Positions 16,148-24,105 of a stretch of 26,208 bases of DNA are shown piece by piece (positions within the stretch are counted from its first letter, which is position 1; each line of letters begins with the position of its first letter). The DNA is taken from positions 1 to 26,208 of the forward strand of contig DAIMKF010000026.1 in assembly GCA_036721855.1 (NCBI GenBank), read 5' to 3'. The notes under the pieces were generated by a model. It did not search any database and was not told the origin of the DNA. It saw nothing but the letters and a program-made list of their open reading frames with translations. A program made the translations under genes and the position numbers. This DNA is from JAHDNZ01 sp036721855. GTDB lineage: Bacteria > Bacillota > DTU065.

Positions 16148-16994
16148 TTTAGATAAAGAGCTATGGCCAAAGATTACAAAAAAAGATCTTATCAACTATC
16201 TGCTCTATGTAGGGCCGGTATTAAAAGAATATCTAAAAGATAGACCCCTCGCTCTTTTAAGAGCACCGGATGGTATCAATAGAGCATCTTTTTTACAAAA
16301 AAACCTCCCCGATTATGCACCTCCAACAATTAAAACTTGGGAGTATAGACACAGGGAGAGAATAACTAGGTTTATGCTCTTAAACTCAAATCAGGATCTG
16401 GTTTATCTCGGTAACCAGGCCTGTGTGGAGATTCACTCTTGGCTAAGTACAATTTACGAGTGGGATAAACCCTGTGAACTGGTAATAGATTTAGATCCTA
16501 AGCCTGAAGTGGAGTATGAATATTGGCAGCAGGCAGCTTTTATAATCTATGAGCTGCTTTTAAAAATCGGTTTAAGTAGTTACCCTAAATTAACCGGACG
16601 CAAAGGGATACATATTATGATTCCTCTTGTACCCCAATACAGTTATAAGGAATTGACACCTTTTTTAAAAGCATTAAAAGAACTTATAGTACGTTTAAGA
16701 CCTGATCTTTTTACCGTGGAGCTGCGCAAAGACAAGCGAGGAGCCCCTATTTTTCTAGATCTAGGCCAAAATGGTCTTGAAAAGACAGTTATTGCGCCCT
16801 ACAGTCCACGCTTTGAACCTCAAGGTCCGGTGGCAATACCACTTAGTTGGGAGAGCTTTGCCCAGATGAAAGAAAAGCCTTTTTGGGGAATAAAAAAGAG
16901 AGATTGGCCACCCCTTAATAGAATTCCTACTTTTGGACAAAAGCTGCCCAAATTATATCTGGGTGCCGACAAACCGCTGAATTATAGATCTTAA
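16122..16994 (+). CDS. Stand-alone LigD-type polymerase/primase (PolDom)
   Basis: Archaeo-eukaryotic-primase-like polymerase that fills gaps, with a known preference for ribonucleotides in the family, during NHEJ. The catalytic DxD is Asp123 and Asp125 in VIDLDPKP; TGRKGIHIMIP is the next active-site motif; FLDLGQN carries the third acidic residue. 290 residues, the usual length of the isolated domain. The ATG at 16122 has AAGGAG at 16109-16114. It overlaps the ligase gene by 26 bases. A LigD 3'-phosphoesterase gene is not present in the window. Confidence 0.92.
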   Translation: MTSFYQLSNLDKELWPKITKKDLINYLLYVGPVLKEYLKDRPLALLRAPDGINRASFLQKNLPDYAPPTIKTWEYRHRERITRFMLLNSNQDLVYLGNQACVEIHSWLSTIYEWDKPCELVIDLDPKPEVEYEYWQQAAFIIYELLLKIGLSSYPKLTGRKGIHIMIPLVPQYSYKELTPFLKALKELIVRLRPDLFTVELRKDKRGAPIFLDLGQNGLEKTVIAPYSPRFEPQGPVAIPLSWESFAQMKEKPFWGIKKRDWPPLNRIPTFGQKLPKLYLGADKPLNYRS

Positions 16995-17001
16995 TTTTTA
17001 T

Positions 17002-17013
17002 ACAAGTACTTGT
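17002..17013. repeat. 12-bp perfect palindrome upstream of the marR promoter
   Basis: ACAAGTACTTGT is fully self-complementary and ends four bases before the -35 element of the marR promoter. It could be an operator, or could end the NHEJ operon region; there is no T-run to make it a terminator. Confidence 0.4.
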
Positions 17014-17016
17014 TTA

Positions 17017-17045
17017 TTGACATGACACTCAGAGAAATGTATAGT
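17017..17045 (+). promoter_or_regulatory. Strong sigma-A promoter of the marR-ABC operon
   Basis: TTGACA (17017-17022), a 17-base spacer and TATAGT (17040-17045) make an almost perfect promoter. Transcription would start near 17052. Confidence 0.85.
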
Positions 17046-17061
17046 GTAATAGTCCAATAGA

Positions 17062-17076
17062 TAGGTTGCCAACCTA
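17062..17076. promoter_or_regulatory. Inverted repeat in the marR leader, probable operator
   Basis: TAGGTTG-C-CAACCTA is a perfect 7-bp inverted repeat around one central base, about 10 bases downstream of the predicted transcription start. Its size and TTGCCAA core resemble MarR-family operators, so autoregulation by the adjacent regulator is the simplest reading (inference). Confidence 0.5.
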
Positions 17077-17096
17077 AATAAAAGGAAGTGAAGCAA

Positions 17097-17537
17097 TTGG
17101 ATGCCAAAGGTTTGTTAGTAAGACAATTAATGGAAAACATAGTTCGTTTTAATAGAATGCATTGGAATAAAAGTCCTATACCGGGATTAACCCACAGCGA
17201 ACTGGTAGTTTTACACTTAATAGAAGGTCATGAAAACCAAAATAAGTCTGGTATAAAAGTTTCCGAGCTCAGCGAATTATTAAAAGTGACATCTCCTACG
17301 GTTACACAGCTTATAAAAAGTCTGAAAAAAAAAGGCTTAGTAGAACGGAATATAGATAAATCCGATAGGCGCGTGGTCTTAATTACACTAACTAAAGAAG
17401 GAGAAAAAATAGATCAAACAGCCAGGGAAAGTTTTACCGATTTCTTTAACGATTTAGTAGACTATCTTGGTGTAGAGGAGAGCAATAAACTTAATGAACT
17501 TTTAATGACAGTCTGCAATTATTTAAGGCCTAGCTAA
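17097..17537 (+). CDS. MarR family transcriptional regulator
   Basis: A winged-helix regulator of about 146 residues. The recognition region is VSELSELLKVTSPTVTQLI, followed by the wing (KKKGLVERNIDKSDRRVVLI) typical of MarR. It probably represses its own operon, which carries an ABC exporter, and responds to a small toxic ligand (inference from context). The TTG at 17097 is preferred: AAGGAAGTGA (17082-17091), one base off the perfect ribosome site, lies at the right distance, while the GTG at 17088 is inside it. The exporter genes follow after 36 bases. Confidence 0.9.
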   Translation: MDAKGLLVRQLMENIVRFNRMHWNKSPIPGLTHSELVVLHLIEGHENQNKSGIKVSELSELLKVTSPTVTQLIKSLKKKGLVERNIDKSDRRVVLITLTKEGEKIDQTARESFTDFFNDLVDYLGVEESNKLNELLMTVCNYLRPS

Positions 17538-17573
17538 AATTCAAACTAGTAAGATATTCAGGAGATGATAACT

Positions 17574-19307
17574 TTGCTTAAACTGTTTAACCACTTAAAA
17601 CCATTTTGGACTTATATCGCTTTGGTTTTAGTACTGGTATTTTTTCAATCCCTATCTGAATTATACCTGCCTAATTTAATGGCTAATATTGTTGATACCG
17701 GGATTATTAAAGGTGATATAAGCTATATCTTCAAAGTTGGTATCTTAATGCTACTGGTTACACTTGGAGGAACTATCTGTGCTGTTTTAGCTAGTTTTTT
17801 AGCTTCCAAGGTAGCAATGGGTTTTGGCAAAATATTGCGTCTTAAGGTCTTTACCAAGGTAGAGAGTTTTTCCTTTCCTGAGTTTAATAGGTTTGGAACC
17901 TCTTCTCTTATTACCAGAACGACTAATGATATTACCCAGATGCAACAGTTGTTAATGGTTATGCTCCGTATGATGGTAAGTGCACCTATGATGTGTATTG
18001 GCGGCATTATTATGGCAGTTTCCAAGGATGCTAAACTATCCTTAATTATCGTAGTGATAGTTCCTGTTTTAATGCTATCTATCTATTTAATCAGTAAAAA
18101 GAGTGTGCCTCTTTTTCAGACAATGCAGGTTAAGTTAGATAAACTCAATCTTGTTCTAAGAGAATCTCTGACAGGAATTAGAGTAATAAGAGCTTTTAAT
18201 CGGGTCGGATATGAGAAAAAACGTTTTCAAGAGGCCAACTATGATTTAACTGAGACGGCTTTGAAAGTTTATAAAATAATGGCAGCCTTAATGCCTTGCA
18301 TGATGTTGCTATTAAATTTAACCACCTTGGTTATTATCTGGTTTGGTGGCATAAGAATTGATAATGGCTATATGCAAGTCGGCGATTTAATGGCTTTTAT
18401 TCAGTATCTTATGCAGATAATGTTTTCGCTACTAATGTTTTCCATGATGTTTGTGATGATACCACGGGCTTCAGCTTCAGCCCAGAGAATAAATGAAGTA
18501 TTAGATACTGCACCTCTAATTGTGGATTCAGATTTGGTAAAAGACAATTCCGATCATAGAGAAAGAGGGCAGGTCGAATTTAGAGATGTAACTTTTAGTT
18601 ATCCCGGAGCTGAAAAACCGGCACTTAAGAACATATCTTTTAGAGCTATGCCCGGACAAACAACAGCCATAATTGGTGGTACCGGTTCCGGGAAGTCCTC
18701 ATTAATGAGCTTACTGATGCGTTTTTATGATGTAGCTAGTGGTAGTATTCTAATAGACGGTGTAGATATTAGGGAAATCTCCCAACCAAGTTTACGGGCC
18801 AAGATAGGTTATGTTCCGCAAAAGGCCATCCTTTTTACAGGAACTGTGGCTGATAACATTAGATATGGTAAAGAAGATGCAACTGAATCTGAGGTTTGGC
18901 AAGCGGTGGAAACTGCTCAAGCCAGAGAGTTTATTGACCATATGAAAGACGGTATTAACTCTTATATCGCCCAGGGAGGAACCAATATCTCCGGTGGACA
19001 GAAGCAAAGGCTTTCAATAGCCAGAGCTCTGGTGAGAAGACCTAAAATCTATGCTTTTGATGATAGTTTGTCAGCGTTGGATTTCAAAACCGATGCTAAA
19101 CTCCGTTTGGCACTTAAAAAAGAAACTCTTGAGGCCACGGTTTTAATAATAGCTCAGAGAGTAAGCTCAGTAATGGATGCGGATCAGATCGTAGTTTTAG
19201 ATGAAGGTGAGATTGTTGGTCTTGGCCAACACAAAGAACTACTGCACAGCTGCCATGTTTATCGAGAGATTGTTTATTCGCAGCTTTCCAAGGAGGAACT
19301 AGCATGA
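17574..19307 (+). CDS. ABC exporter half-transporter with degenerate ATP site
   Basis: A fused membrane/ATPase half-transporter of 577 residues. The N-terminal ~310 residues contain six predicted membrane helices (type IV ABC exporter fold); the ATPase follows. Walker A is GGTGSGKS (368-375) and the signature ISGGQ (472-476) is canonical. However, the catalytic glutamate after Walker B is Asp497 (AFDDSLSALD) and the switch histidine is Gln528 (IAQRVSS). This is the pattern of the inactive-site partner in heterodimers such as TM287/288. It pairs with the next gene, whose start overlaps by 4 bases. The TTG at 17574 is chosen because AGGAG (17560-17564) abuts the ATG at 17565. The substrate is unknown; drugs or lipids are likely. 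Confidence 0.9.
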   Translation: MLKLFNHLKPFWTYIALVLVLVFFQSLSELYLPNLMANIVDTGIIKGDISYIFKVGILMLLVTLGGTICAVLASFLASKVAMGFGKILRLKVFTKVESFSFPEFNRFGTSSLITRTTNDITQMQQLLMVMLRMMVSAPMMCIGGIIMAVSKDAKLSLIIVVIVPVLMLSIYLISKKSVPLFQTMQVKLDKLNLVLRESLTGIRVIRAFNRVGYEKKRFQEANYDLTETALKVYKIMAALMPCMMLLLNLTTLVIIWFGGIRIDNGYMQVGDLMAFIQYLMQIMFSLLMFSMMFVMIPRASASAQRINEVLDTAPLIVDSDLVKDNSDHRERGQVEFRDVTFSYPGAEKPALKNISFRAMPGQTTAIIGGTGSGKSSLMSLLMRFYDVASGSILIDGVDIREISQPSLRAKIGYVPQKAILFTGTVADNIRYGKEDATESEVWQAVETAQAREFIDHMKDGINSYIAQGGTNISGGQKQRLSIARALVRRPKIYAFDDSLSALDFKTDAKLRLALKKETLEATVLIIAQRVSSVMDADQIVVLDEGEIVGLGQHKELLHSCHVYREIVYSQLSKEELA

Positions 19308-21175
19308 ATCAACAAAGAGATAAAAGACCGGCAAAAAGACCGGGCGGGGGTCCTGGTATGGGACCGCCGATGGGAAGGCCTGTAGAAAAAGCTAAAGATT
19401 TCCAAGGTTCTTTTAGAAGGCTGCTTACTTATTTAAAACCTTATAAGGTACAAATAATTACCGTATTAATACTGGCGATTTTCAGTACCGTTTTTAGTAT
19501 CTTTGCCCCCAAACTCATGGGTAAGGTTACGACAAAGTTATTTGAAGGAATTATGAAAAAACCAAGTGGTATACCACAAGCTAAAGTTGACTTTGGCTAT
19601 ATTCTAAACATTATCCTGGTCTTGGCAGGGCTATACCTTAGCAGTGCTCTATTTAGTTACTTGCAACAATTTATTATGGCCGGTGTAGCTCAAAAAACAG
19701 TTTATAAACTGCGTAATGAAATCAATGAAAAGTTAGCACGTTTACCGCTCAAGTTTTTTGATACCCATACCACAGGAGAGATACTAAGCCGTGTTACAAA
19801 CGATGTGGATACCATAAGCTCTACACTGCAACAGAGCATAACCCAGCTAATTACCGCAACAGTCACTTTAATTGGTATTGTTGTTATGATGTTGACTATC
19901 AGTCCTTTGATGACGCTTATCTGTTTTATCAGTCTTCCACTTTCATTATTTGTGACCAAGTCAATTGCCCCACGTTCACAAAAATATTTTGCTAAGCAGC
20001 AAAAAGCACTGGGAATATTAAATGGTCACATTGAGGAAATGTACACCGGGCACACGATTATTAAAGCTTTTAGCCAAGAAAAAAAAGCTATTGATGAATT
20101 TAAGGCCATTAACGAAGAACTATACGATGCTAGCTGGAAAGCCCAGTTTATTTCGGGAATTATGATGCCTCTGATGGGTTTGATAAATAACATGGGCTAT
20201 GTACTAATTTGTGTGGCAGGAGGTATCTTTGTTACCCAAAAGAGGATTACAATTGGTGATGTACAAGCCTTTATTCAATACTCTAGGCAGTTTACCCAGC
20301 CCATAGTGCAAACAGCTAATATAGCTAACATCCTGCAAGCAACAGTTGCCTCAGCTGAACGAGTTTTTGAACTTCTTGATGAAGTAGAGGAAATACCCGA
20401 TAGAACTATGGAAAAAACAATTGTCTCTCCTAAAGGCAATGTTAAATTGGAAAATGTTAAATTTGGTTATAAAAAAGAAGTTCCTCTCATCGAGAACATG
20501 AATATTGATGTTCAAGAAGGACAGTTAGTAGCGATTGTCGGGCCTACAGGTGCCGGGAAAACAACCCTGGTCAATCTACTGATGCGTTTTTATGAAATTG
20601 ATGCCGGCAAAATAACTATAGACGGCATTAATATCAAAGATTTGCAAAGAAGCCATCTGCGTAGCATTTTTGGCATGGTTTTGCAAGATACCTGGCTGTT
20701 TAACGGTACCATCAAGGATAATATTGCCTATGGTAAAAAAGAAGCTACTTTTACGGAAGTTGTTGCCGCGGCTAAGGCTGCTCATGCCGATCATTTTATC
20801 AGAACATTTCCTGACGGTTATGATACGATTTTAGATGAAGAAGCATCAAATATTTCTCAAGGACAGAAGCAACTTTTAACTATTGCCAGAGCAATACTAG
20901 CCGATCCGGCAATATTGATCCTTGATGAGGCTACAAGTAGTGTTGATACGAGAACAGAAATTTATATTCAAAAAGCAATGACTGAACTGATGAAAGGTAA
21001 AACCAGTTTTGTGATTGCTCATAGGTTATCAACTATTCGTAATGCCGATTTAATTCTTGTTATGGACAATGGTAGTATTATAGAAACCGGTAACCACCAT
21101 GATTTGCTTGCCAAGGAAGGTTTTTATGCAGATTTGTATTACAGCCAGTTTACGGGAGGTAATATGGCCGGTTAG
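19304..21175 (+). CDS. ABC exporter half-transporter, catalytic partner
   Basis: The 623-residue second half of the heterodimeric exporter. A basic, Gly/Pro-rich N-terminal extension of about 30 residues precedes six membrane helices. The ATPase has Walker A GPTGAGKT (413-420), a full Walker B with catalytic Glu542 (LILDEATSSVD) and the switch histidine (IAHRLST). Its signature is ISQGQ (517-521) instead of LSGGQ. Together with the partner's altered Walker B and H-loop this yields one active and one degenerate ATP site. AAGGAGGA before the ATG and a 4-base overlap indicate coupled translation. An inverted repeat at 21236 closes the operon. Confidence 0.92.
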   Translation: MNQQRDKRPAKRPGGGPGMGPPMGRPVEKAKDFQGSFRRLLTYLKPYKVQIITVLILAIFSTVFSIFAPKLMGKVTTKLFEGIMKKPSGIPQAKVDFGYILNIILVLAGLYLSSALFSYLQQFIMAGVAQKTVYKLRNEINEKLARLPLKFFDTHTTGEILSRVTNDVDTISSTLQQSITQLITATVTLIGIVVMMLTISPLMTLICFISLPLSLFVTKSIAPRSQKYFAKQQKALGILNGHIEEMYTGHTIIKAFSQEKKAIDEFKAINEELYDASWKAQFISGIMMPLMGLINNMGYVLICVAGGIFVTQKRITIGDVQAFIQYSRQFTQPIVQTANIANILQATVASAERVFELLDEVEEIPDRTMEKTIVSPKGNVKLENVKFGYKKEVPLIENMNIDVQEGQLVAIVGPTGAGKTTLVNLLMRFYEIDAGKITIDGINIKDLQRSHLRSIFGMVLQDTWLFNGTIKDNIAYGKKEATFTEVVAAAKAAHADHFIRTFPDGYDTILDEEASNISQGQKQLLTIARAILADPAILILDEATSSVDTRTEIYIQKAMTELMKGKTSFVIAHRLSTIRNADLILVMDNGSIIETGNHHDLLAKEGFYADLYYSQFTGGNMAG

Positions 21176-21235
21176 AGTAAGTCGAGTGTATTTAGCTTTT
21201 AGGTAATACAATTTATAACAATAGGTTTTAAGTAT

Positions 21236-21261
21236 ACAGCCTCCACAAAAGTGGAGGCTGT
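21236..21261. terminator. Inverted repeat between convergent genes, probable bidirectional terminator
   Basis: ACAGCCTCCAC (21236-21246) pairs perfectly with GTGGAGGCTGT (21251-21261) over the loop AAAA. It lies between the exporter operon and the convergent Fpg-like gene. Neither side has a clean T-run, so efficiency is uncertain. Confidence 0.6.
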
Positions 21262-21314
21262 AGTGATTATATGTGTTGGTTGGTTTTATCTAAACTGAAA
21301 GAAAGTTCAACTTC

Positions 21315-22130
21315 CTATCTTTGACATACCGGGCAAAAATATATATTACCCCCCATATAGGCTTCGCGGATGATTTTGCTGTTGCATCTAAGGCAGGGTC
21401 GATCTATTGTTTTGCTGGAAAGAATAGTTTTGTAACCACCACTAGAACCAAATAAATCCTTTTCTGTATCCCGGCCACCTTTTGCTGTCATTTCAGACAA
21501 GGTGCTTTTTACCGCTCGATACATTGCTTCAAATTCTTTTGTGGCAAGACTGCTCATTTTGCGTTTAGGGCGGATTTGAGCTCTAAATAAAATATCTTGC
21601 AAAACACCATTACCTAAGCCGGGAATACGTTGTTTAGTAGCTAAAAAGGCTTTGGCCGACATATTATCATCCTGGTTATACAAAGAGGTAAAGTAATTGA
21701 AATCAAATTGCTCAGACAAGGGGCTGGGTTTTTCTTTGGCCACAAGATAATAGTGTTCATTTTCACCTTCATTAAAGGCCCATAGAGCACCATACATCTG
21801 GACACTGCAAATTAAGGAGGAAGAGTCGGTAAAATCTAGCTTTAGCTGGTGTTTTGAGGGTGGTTTTTCGCCTGGTTTAAAAAAGCGTAAATTAACACCA
21901 TGACCAAATACTAGGCGTATATCAGCTACTAATATCTCTACCAGACTACCATAAGCTAGGGCTTTACCGATACGTTTATCACTAAGCAAACGGTGATAAT
22001 TATTAGGGTCGCCGTTAAACCAGGCGAATTTATGGGGAGATTTATTAACAGACACCTTGCAAATAGTTAAGCCTTGAATTGTTTCATTTAATTGTCTGGC
22101 CATAGTGTTGCTTTCAGGCAACTCCAACAT
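21315..22130 (-). CDS. Fpg/Nei (MutM)-family DNA glycosylase-like protein lacking the N-terminal proline
   Basis: A base-excision-repair type protein of 271 residues. It shows the Fpg/Nei layout: N-terminal ELPES in place of MPELPEVE, the beta-sandwich, a helix-two-turn-helix region (RIPGLGNGVLQDILFRAQIRP) and a C-terminal zinc finger CLRC-x16-CPVCQ. The residue after Met is Leu, not the proline that is the catalytic nucleophile in Fpg and Nei. Either chemistry differs or another residue serves. AGAGGTGG precedes two successive ATG codons; the second (22130) aligns best with the family start, the first (22133) is an alternative. It follows alkD after 57 bases on the same strand, so a joint repair transcript is likely. 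Confidence 0.82.
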   Translation of the reverse strand: MLELPESNTMARQLNETIQGLTICKVSVNKSPHKFAWFNGDPNNYHRLLSDKRIGKALAYGSLVEILVADIRLVFGHGVNLRFFKPGEKPPSKHQLKLDFTDSSSLICSVQMYGALWAFNEGENEHYYLVAKEKPSPLSEQFDFNYFTSLYNQDDNMSAKAFLATKQRIPGLGNGVLQDILFRAQIRPKRKMSSLATKEFEAMYRAVKSTLSEMTAKGGRDTEKDLFGSSGGYKTILSSKTIDRPCLRCNSKIIREAYMGGNIYFCPVCQR

Positions 22131-22187
22131 CATCTTTCCACCTCTTTTAATATATTTAGTAAGATTGGTCGCAGAAACAATCTTGTT

Positions 22188-22841
22188 TTATAAGTATTTG
22201 CTAGCTTCTTTTAGGCTTAGGGGAGCAAGTTTAGCCCGGTATTTATCAATAAACGACTGTACCCATTTTGGATCGGTTTTAGAATAATCTCTAAGGCTCC
22301 AACCAATAGCTTTATTAATAAAAAACTCAGTCTGACCGAAGTTGTTTACAATAATCTTCTCTAGCAATTCTCGGTTGGTCTTTTCTTGGCGGCCGAGTTG
22401 ATGATCTATAGCGATTCTTCTAAGCCAGATATTATCAGCAACACTCCAGACAAGTAAGTCCTCATTAACTTGTGGATACATTAGAGCAAGATTGCCGACT
22501 ATTCGATCTAATCCGTCAATCGTATCCCACCAAGATTTAGTTAATATTAGTTTTTTAATTTCGGGGAGATCCTCGCCAGATAGATATTCTTTCATCAAAG
22601 ACAGATAGTCTATAGCCAGATATTGCAATTCACGATACGGACATTGCCAGCAAAGAGCTATAAAATCCCAAGCTATTTTTTTTTGTTTAGCTTCCTTAAA
22701 GAACTCTTTGCAAAGTTGCCTGCGTTTTGGTGTTGGTATTCCCAAAAAAGGGAATAAGTTACGCATGTAGGCGCTCATCTTTTGAGCTTGTTCCTTATTT
22801 GCACTTTGCAAAAAACTTTGGTATAAGGCTTCAAAATCCAC
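22188..22841 (-). CDS. alkD: DNA alkylation repair protein, AlkD family
   Basis: A 217-residue HEAT-like-repeat DNA glycosylase that removes positively charged alkylated bases such as N3- and N7-alkylpurines. The catalytic region is SWWDTIDG (Trp104-Trp105-Asp106 to Asp109), and the C-terminal helix carries KAIGWSLRDYSKTDPKWV, a conserved pattern of the family. Length is normal. The start is GTG at 22841, with AAGGTGG just upstream on the minus strand; no ATG is close. It is first in a two-gene unit with the Fpg-like gene. A candidate promoter lies at 22933-22960. Confidence 0.92.
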   Translation of the reverse strand: MDFEALYQSFLQSANKEQAQKMSAYMRNLFPFLGIPTPKRRQLCKEFFKEAKQKKIAWDFIALCWQCPYRELQYLAIDYLSLMKEYLSGEDLPEIKKLILTKSWWDTIDGLDRIVGNLALMYPQVNEDLLVWSVADNIWLRRIAIDHQLGRQEKTNRELLEKIIVNNFGQTEFFINKAIGWSLRDYSKTDPKWVQSFIDKYRAKLAPLSLKEASKYL

Positions 22842-22932
22842 TCTTCCACCACCTTTATATGTAGATCGGAGAGGGCAAAGTATCTTTTAGGCAACTAACG
22901 ATTAGTTTATAAATAAGTATTAGCTGTTAAAT

Positions 22933-22960
22933 ATAATATACCTGTATTTCAAAAGAGCAA
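22933..22960 (-). promoter_or_regulatory. Candidate promoter of alkD
   Basis: On the minus strand TTGCTC (22960-22955), 16 bases, then TATTAT (22938-22933) would start transcription about 85 bases before the alkD GTG. The -35 is only half conserved. Confidence 0.35.
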
Positions 22961-23003
22961 TTGAATTTCAAAACAGAGGGTCTCTTATAGTGCAATGTTT
23001 TGG

Positions 23004-23040
23004 GTCAAAAAAACCTCTTCTTTTTTGAGAAGAGGTTTAT
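23004..23040 (-). terminator. Rho-independent terminator of the threonine aldolase gene
   Basis: Read on the minus strand, AAACCTCTTC (23038-23029) pairs with GAAGAGGTTT (23020-23011) and runs into a T-tract of seven (23013-23007). It lies 27 bases past the aldolase stop. Confidence 0.88.
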
Positions 23041-23066
23041 AGCATATAAATACATTAATAACGAAC

Positions 23067-24077
23067 CTAAAGCAATTTAGCTATTGTCTCCAGGGTATAG
23101 TCTATATCATTAAAAGAGACATCTAAATGGGTTACAAAGCGTATTACCCCCGGTTTGGAAAGACCGGCTAGGATGTTTTTCTGTCTTAGCTTTTCCAAGA
23201 GAGAGTCGGCATCGGCATAAGGAAGCATTACCATATTGGTTTCGACTTCATTGGGATTTACATCAAGACCTAAAGCCTTTAATCCACAAGCCAACTTTTT
23301 AGCCAAGGCATGGTCTTCTTCTAATCTTTCTATATTGTGTTCTAAGGCGTAAAGACCGGCAGAAGCCAAGATACCGGCTTGGCGCATGGCTCCCCCCAGA
23401 CGTTTTCTCCAGAAGCGAGCTTGGTCAATAAACTCTTTTGAACCCACTAACATCGACCCCACAGGAGCACCTAGCCCTTTGGAAAGGCAAAACTGAACAC
23501 TGTCTACCTCTTTGGCGTATTCTTTTACCGGTATTTTTCTGGCAACGCAGGCATTAAAGATTCTTGCTCCGTCCATATGCACTTTAAGCCCCTTAGAATG
23601 AGCAGCCAAAGCGAGAGATTTAACCTCTTCTAAGCTCCAGCAAGAGCCACCGGACCTGTTATGAGTGTTTTCAAGGCAAAGCAGTTTTGTAGGAGGGAAA
23701 TGGACATTTCTGGCTCTAATCCTAGAGAGAATATCTTCAGGAGTCATGATTCCTTTTTTACCGGGTACCGGATGTAATTGTACTCCACCAAGGGCAGCCG
23801 AAGCACCACCTTCATACCAGAAAATATGCGCATTGGCTTCTACTAAAACTTCACTGCCGGGTTCTGTTTGTGAGAGGATGGCAATGGTATTGCCTTGAGT
23901 ACCGCTGGTTAGAAACAGAGCAGCTTCTTTTTGGAAAAGCTTGGCAGTATAATCCTGTAGCTGATTAACTGTTGGGTCTTCACCATAAATATCATCACCA
24001 ACTTCGGCATTGGCAATTGTCTTTCGCATGGCTAAAGAAGGTTTAGTTACAGTATCACTACGGAGATCGATAAGCAA
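23067..24077 (-). CDS. ltaE: Low-specificity L-threonine aldolase
   Basis: A PLP enzyme, fold type I, that cleaves L-threonine or allo-threonine to glycine and acetaldehyde. The N-terminus LIDLRSDTVTKP and VGDDIYGEDPTVNQL are diagnostic. The PLP lysine is Lys200 in CLSKGLGAPVGS, and HMDGARIFNA carries the cofactor-binding aspartate. With a TTG start at 24077 it has 336 residues, the family length. AAGGAG (24092-24087) touches the ATG at 24086, so that codon cannot be served by it, whereas TTG lies 9 bases away. The far longer open frame upstream overlaps the preceding gene. Probably co-transcribed with the EEP gene, which ends about 14 bases before the ribosome site. Confidence 0.92.
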   Translation of the reverse strand: MLIDLRSDTVTKPSLAMRKTIANAEVGDDIYGEDPTVNQLQDYTAKLFQKEAALFLTSGTQGNTIAILSQTEPGSEVLVEANAHIFWYEGGASAALGGVQLHPVPGKKGIMTPEDILSRIRARNVHFPPTKLLCLENTHNRSGGSCWSLEEVKSLALAAHSKGLKVHMDGARIFNACVARKIPVKEYAKEVDSVQFCLSKGLGAPVGSMLVGSKEFIDQARFWRKRLGGAMRQAGILASAGLYALEHNIERLEEDHALAKKLACGLKALGLDVNPNEVETNMVMLPYADADSLLEKLRQKNILAGLSKPGVIRFVTHLDVSFNDIDYTLETIAKLL

Positions 24078-24105
24078 AGGTTTCATCTCCTTATAAAGTG
24101 GCTTA

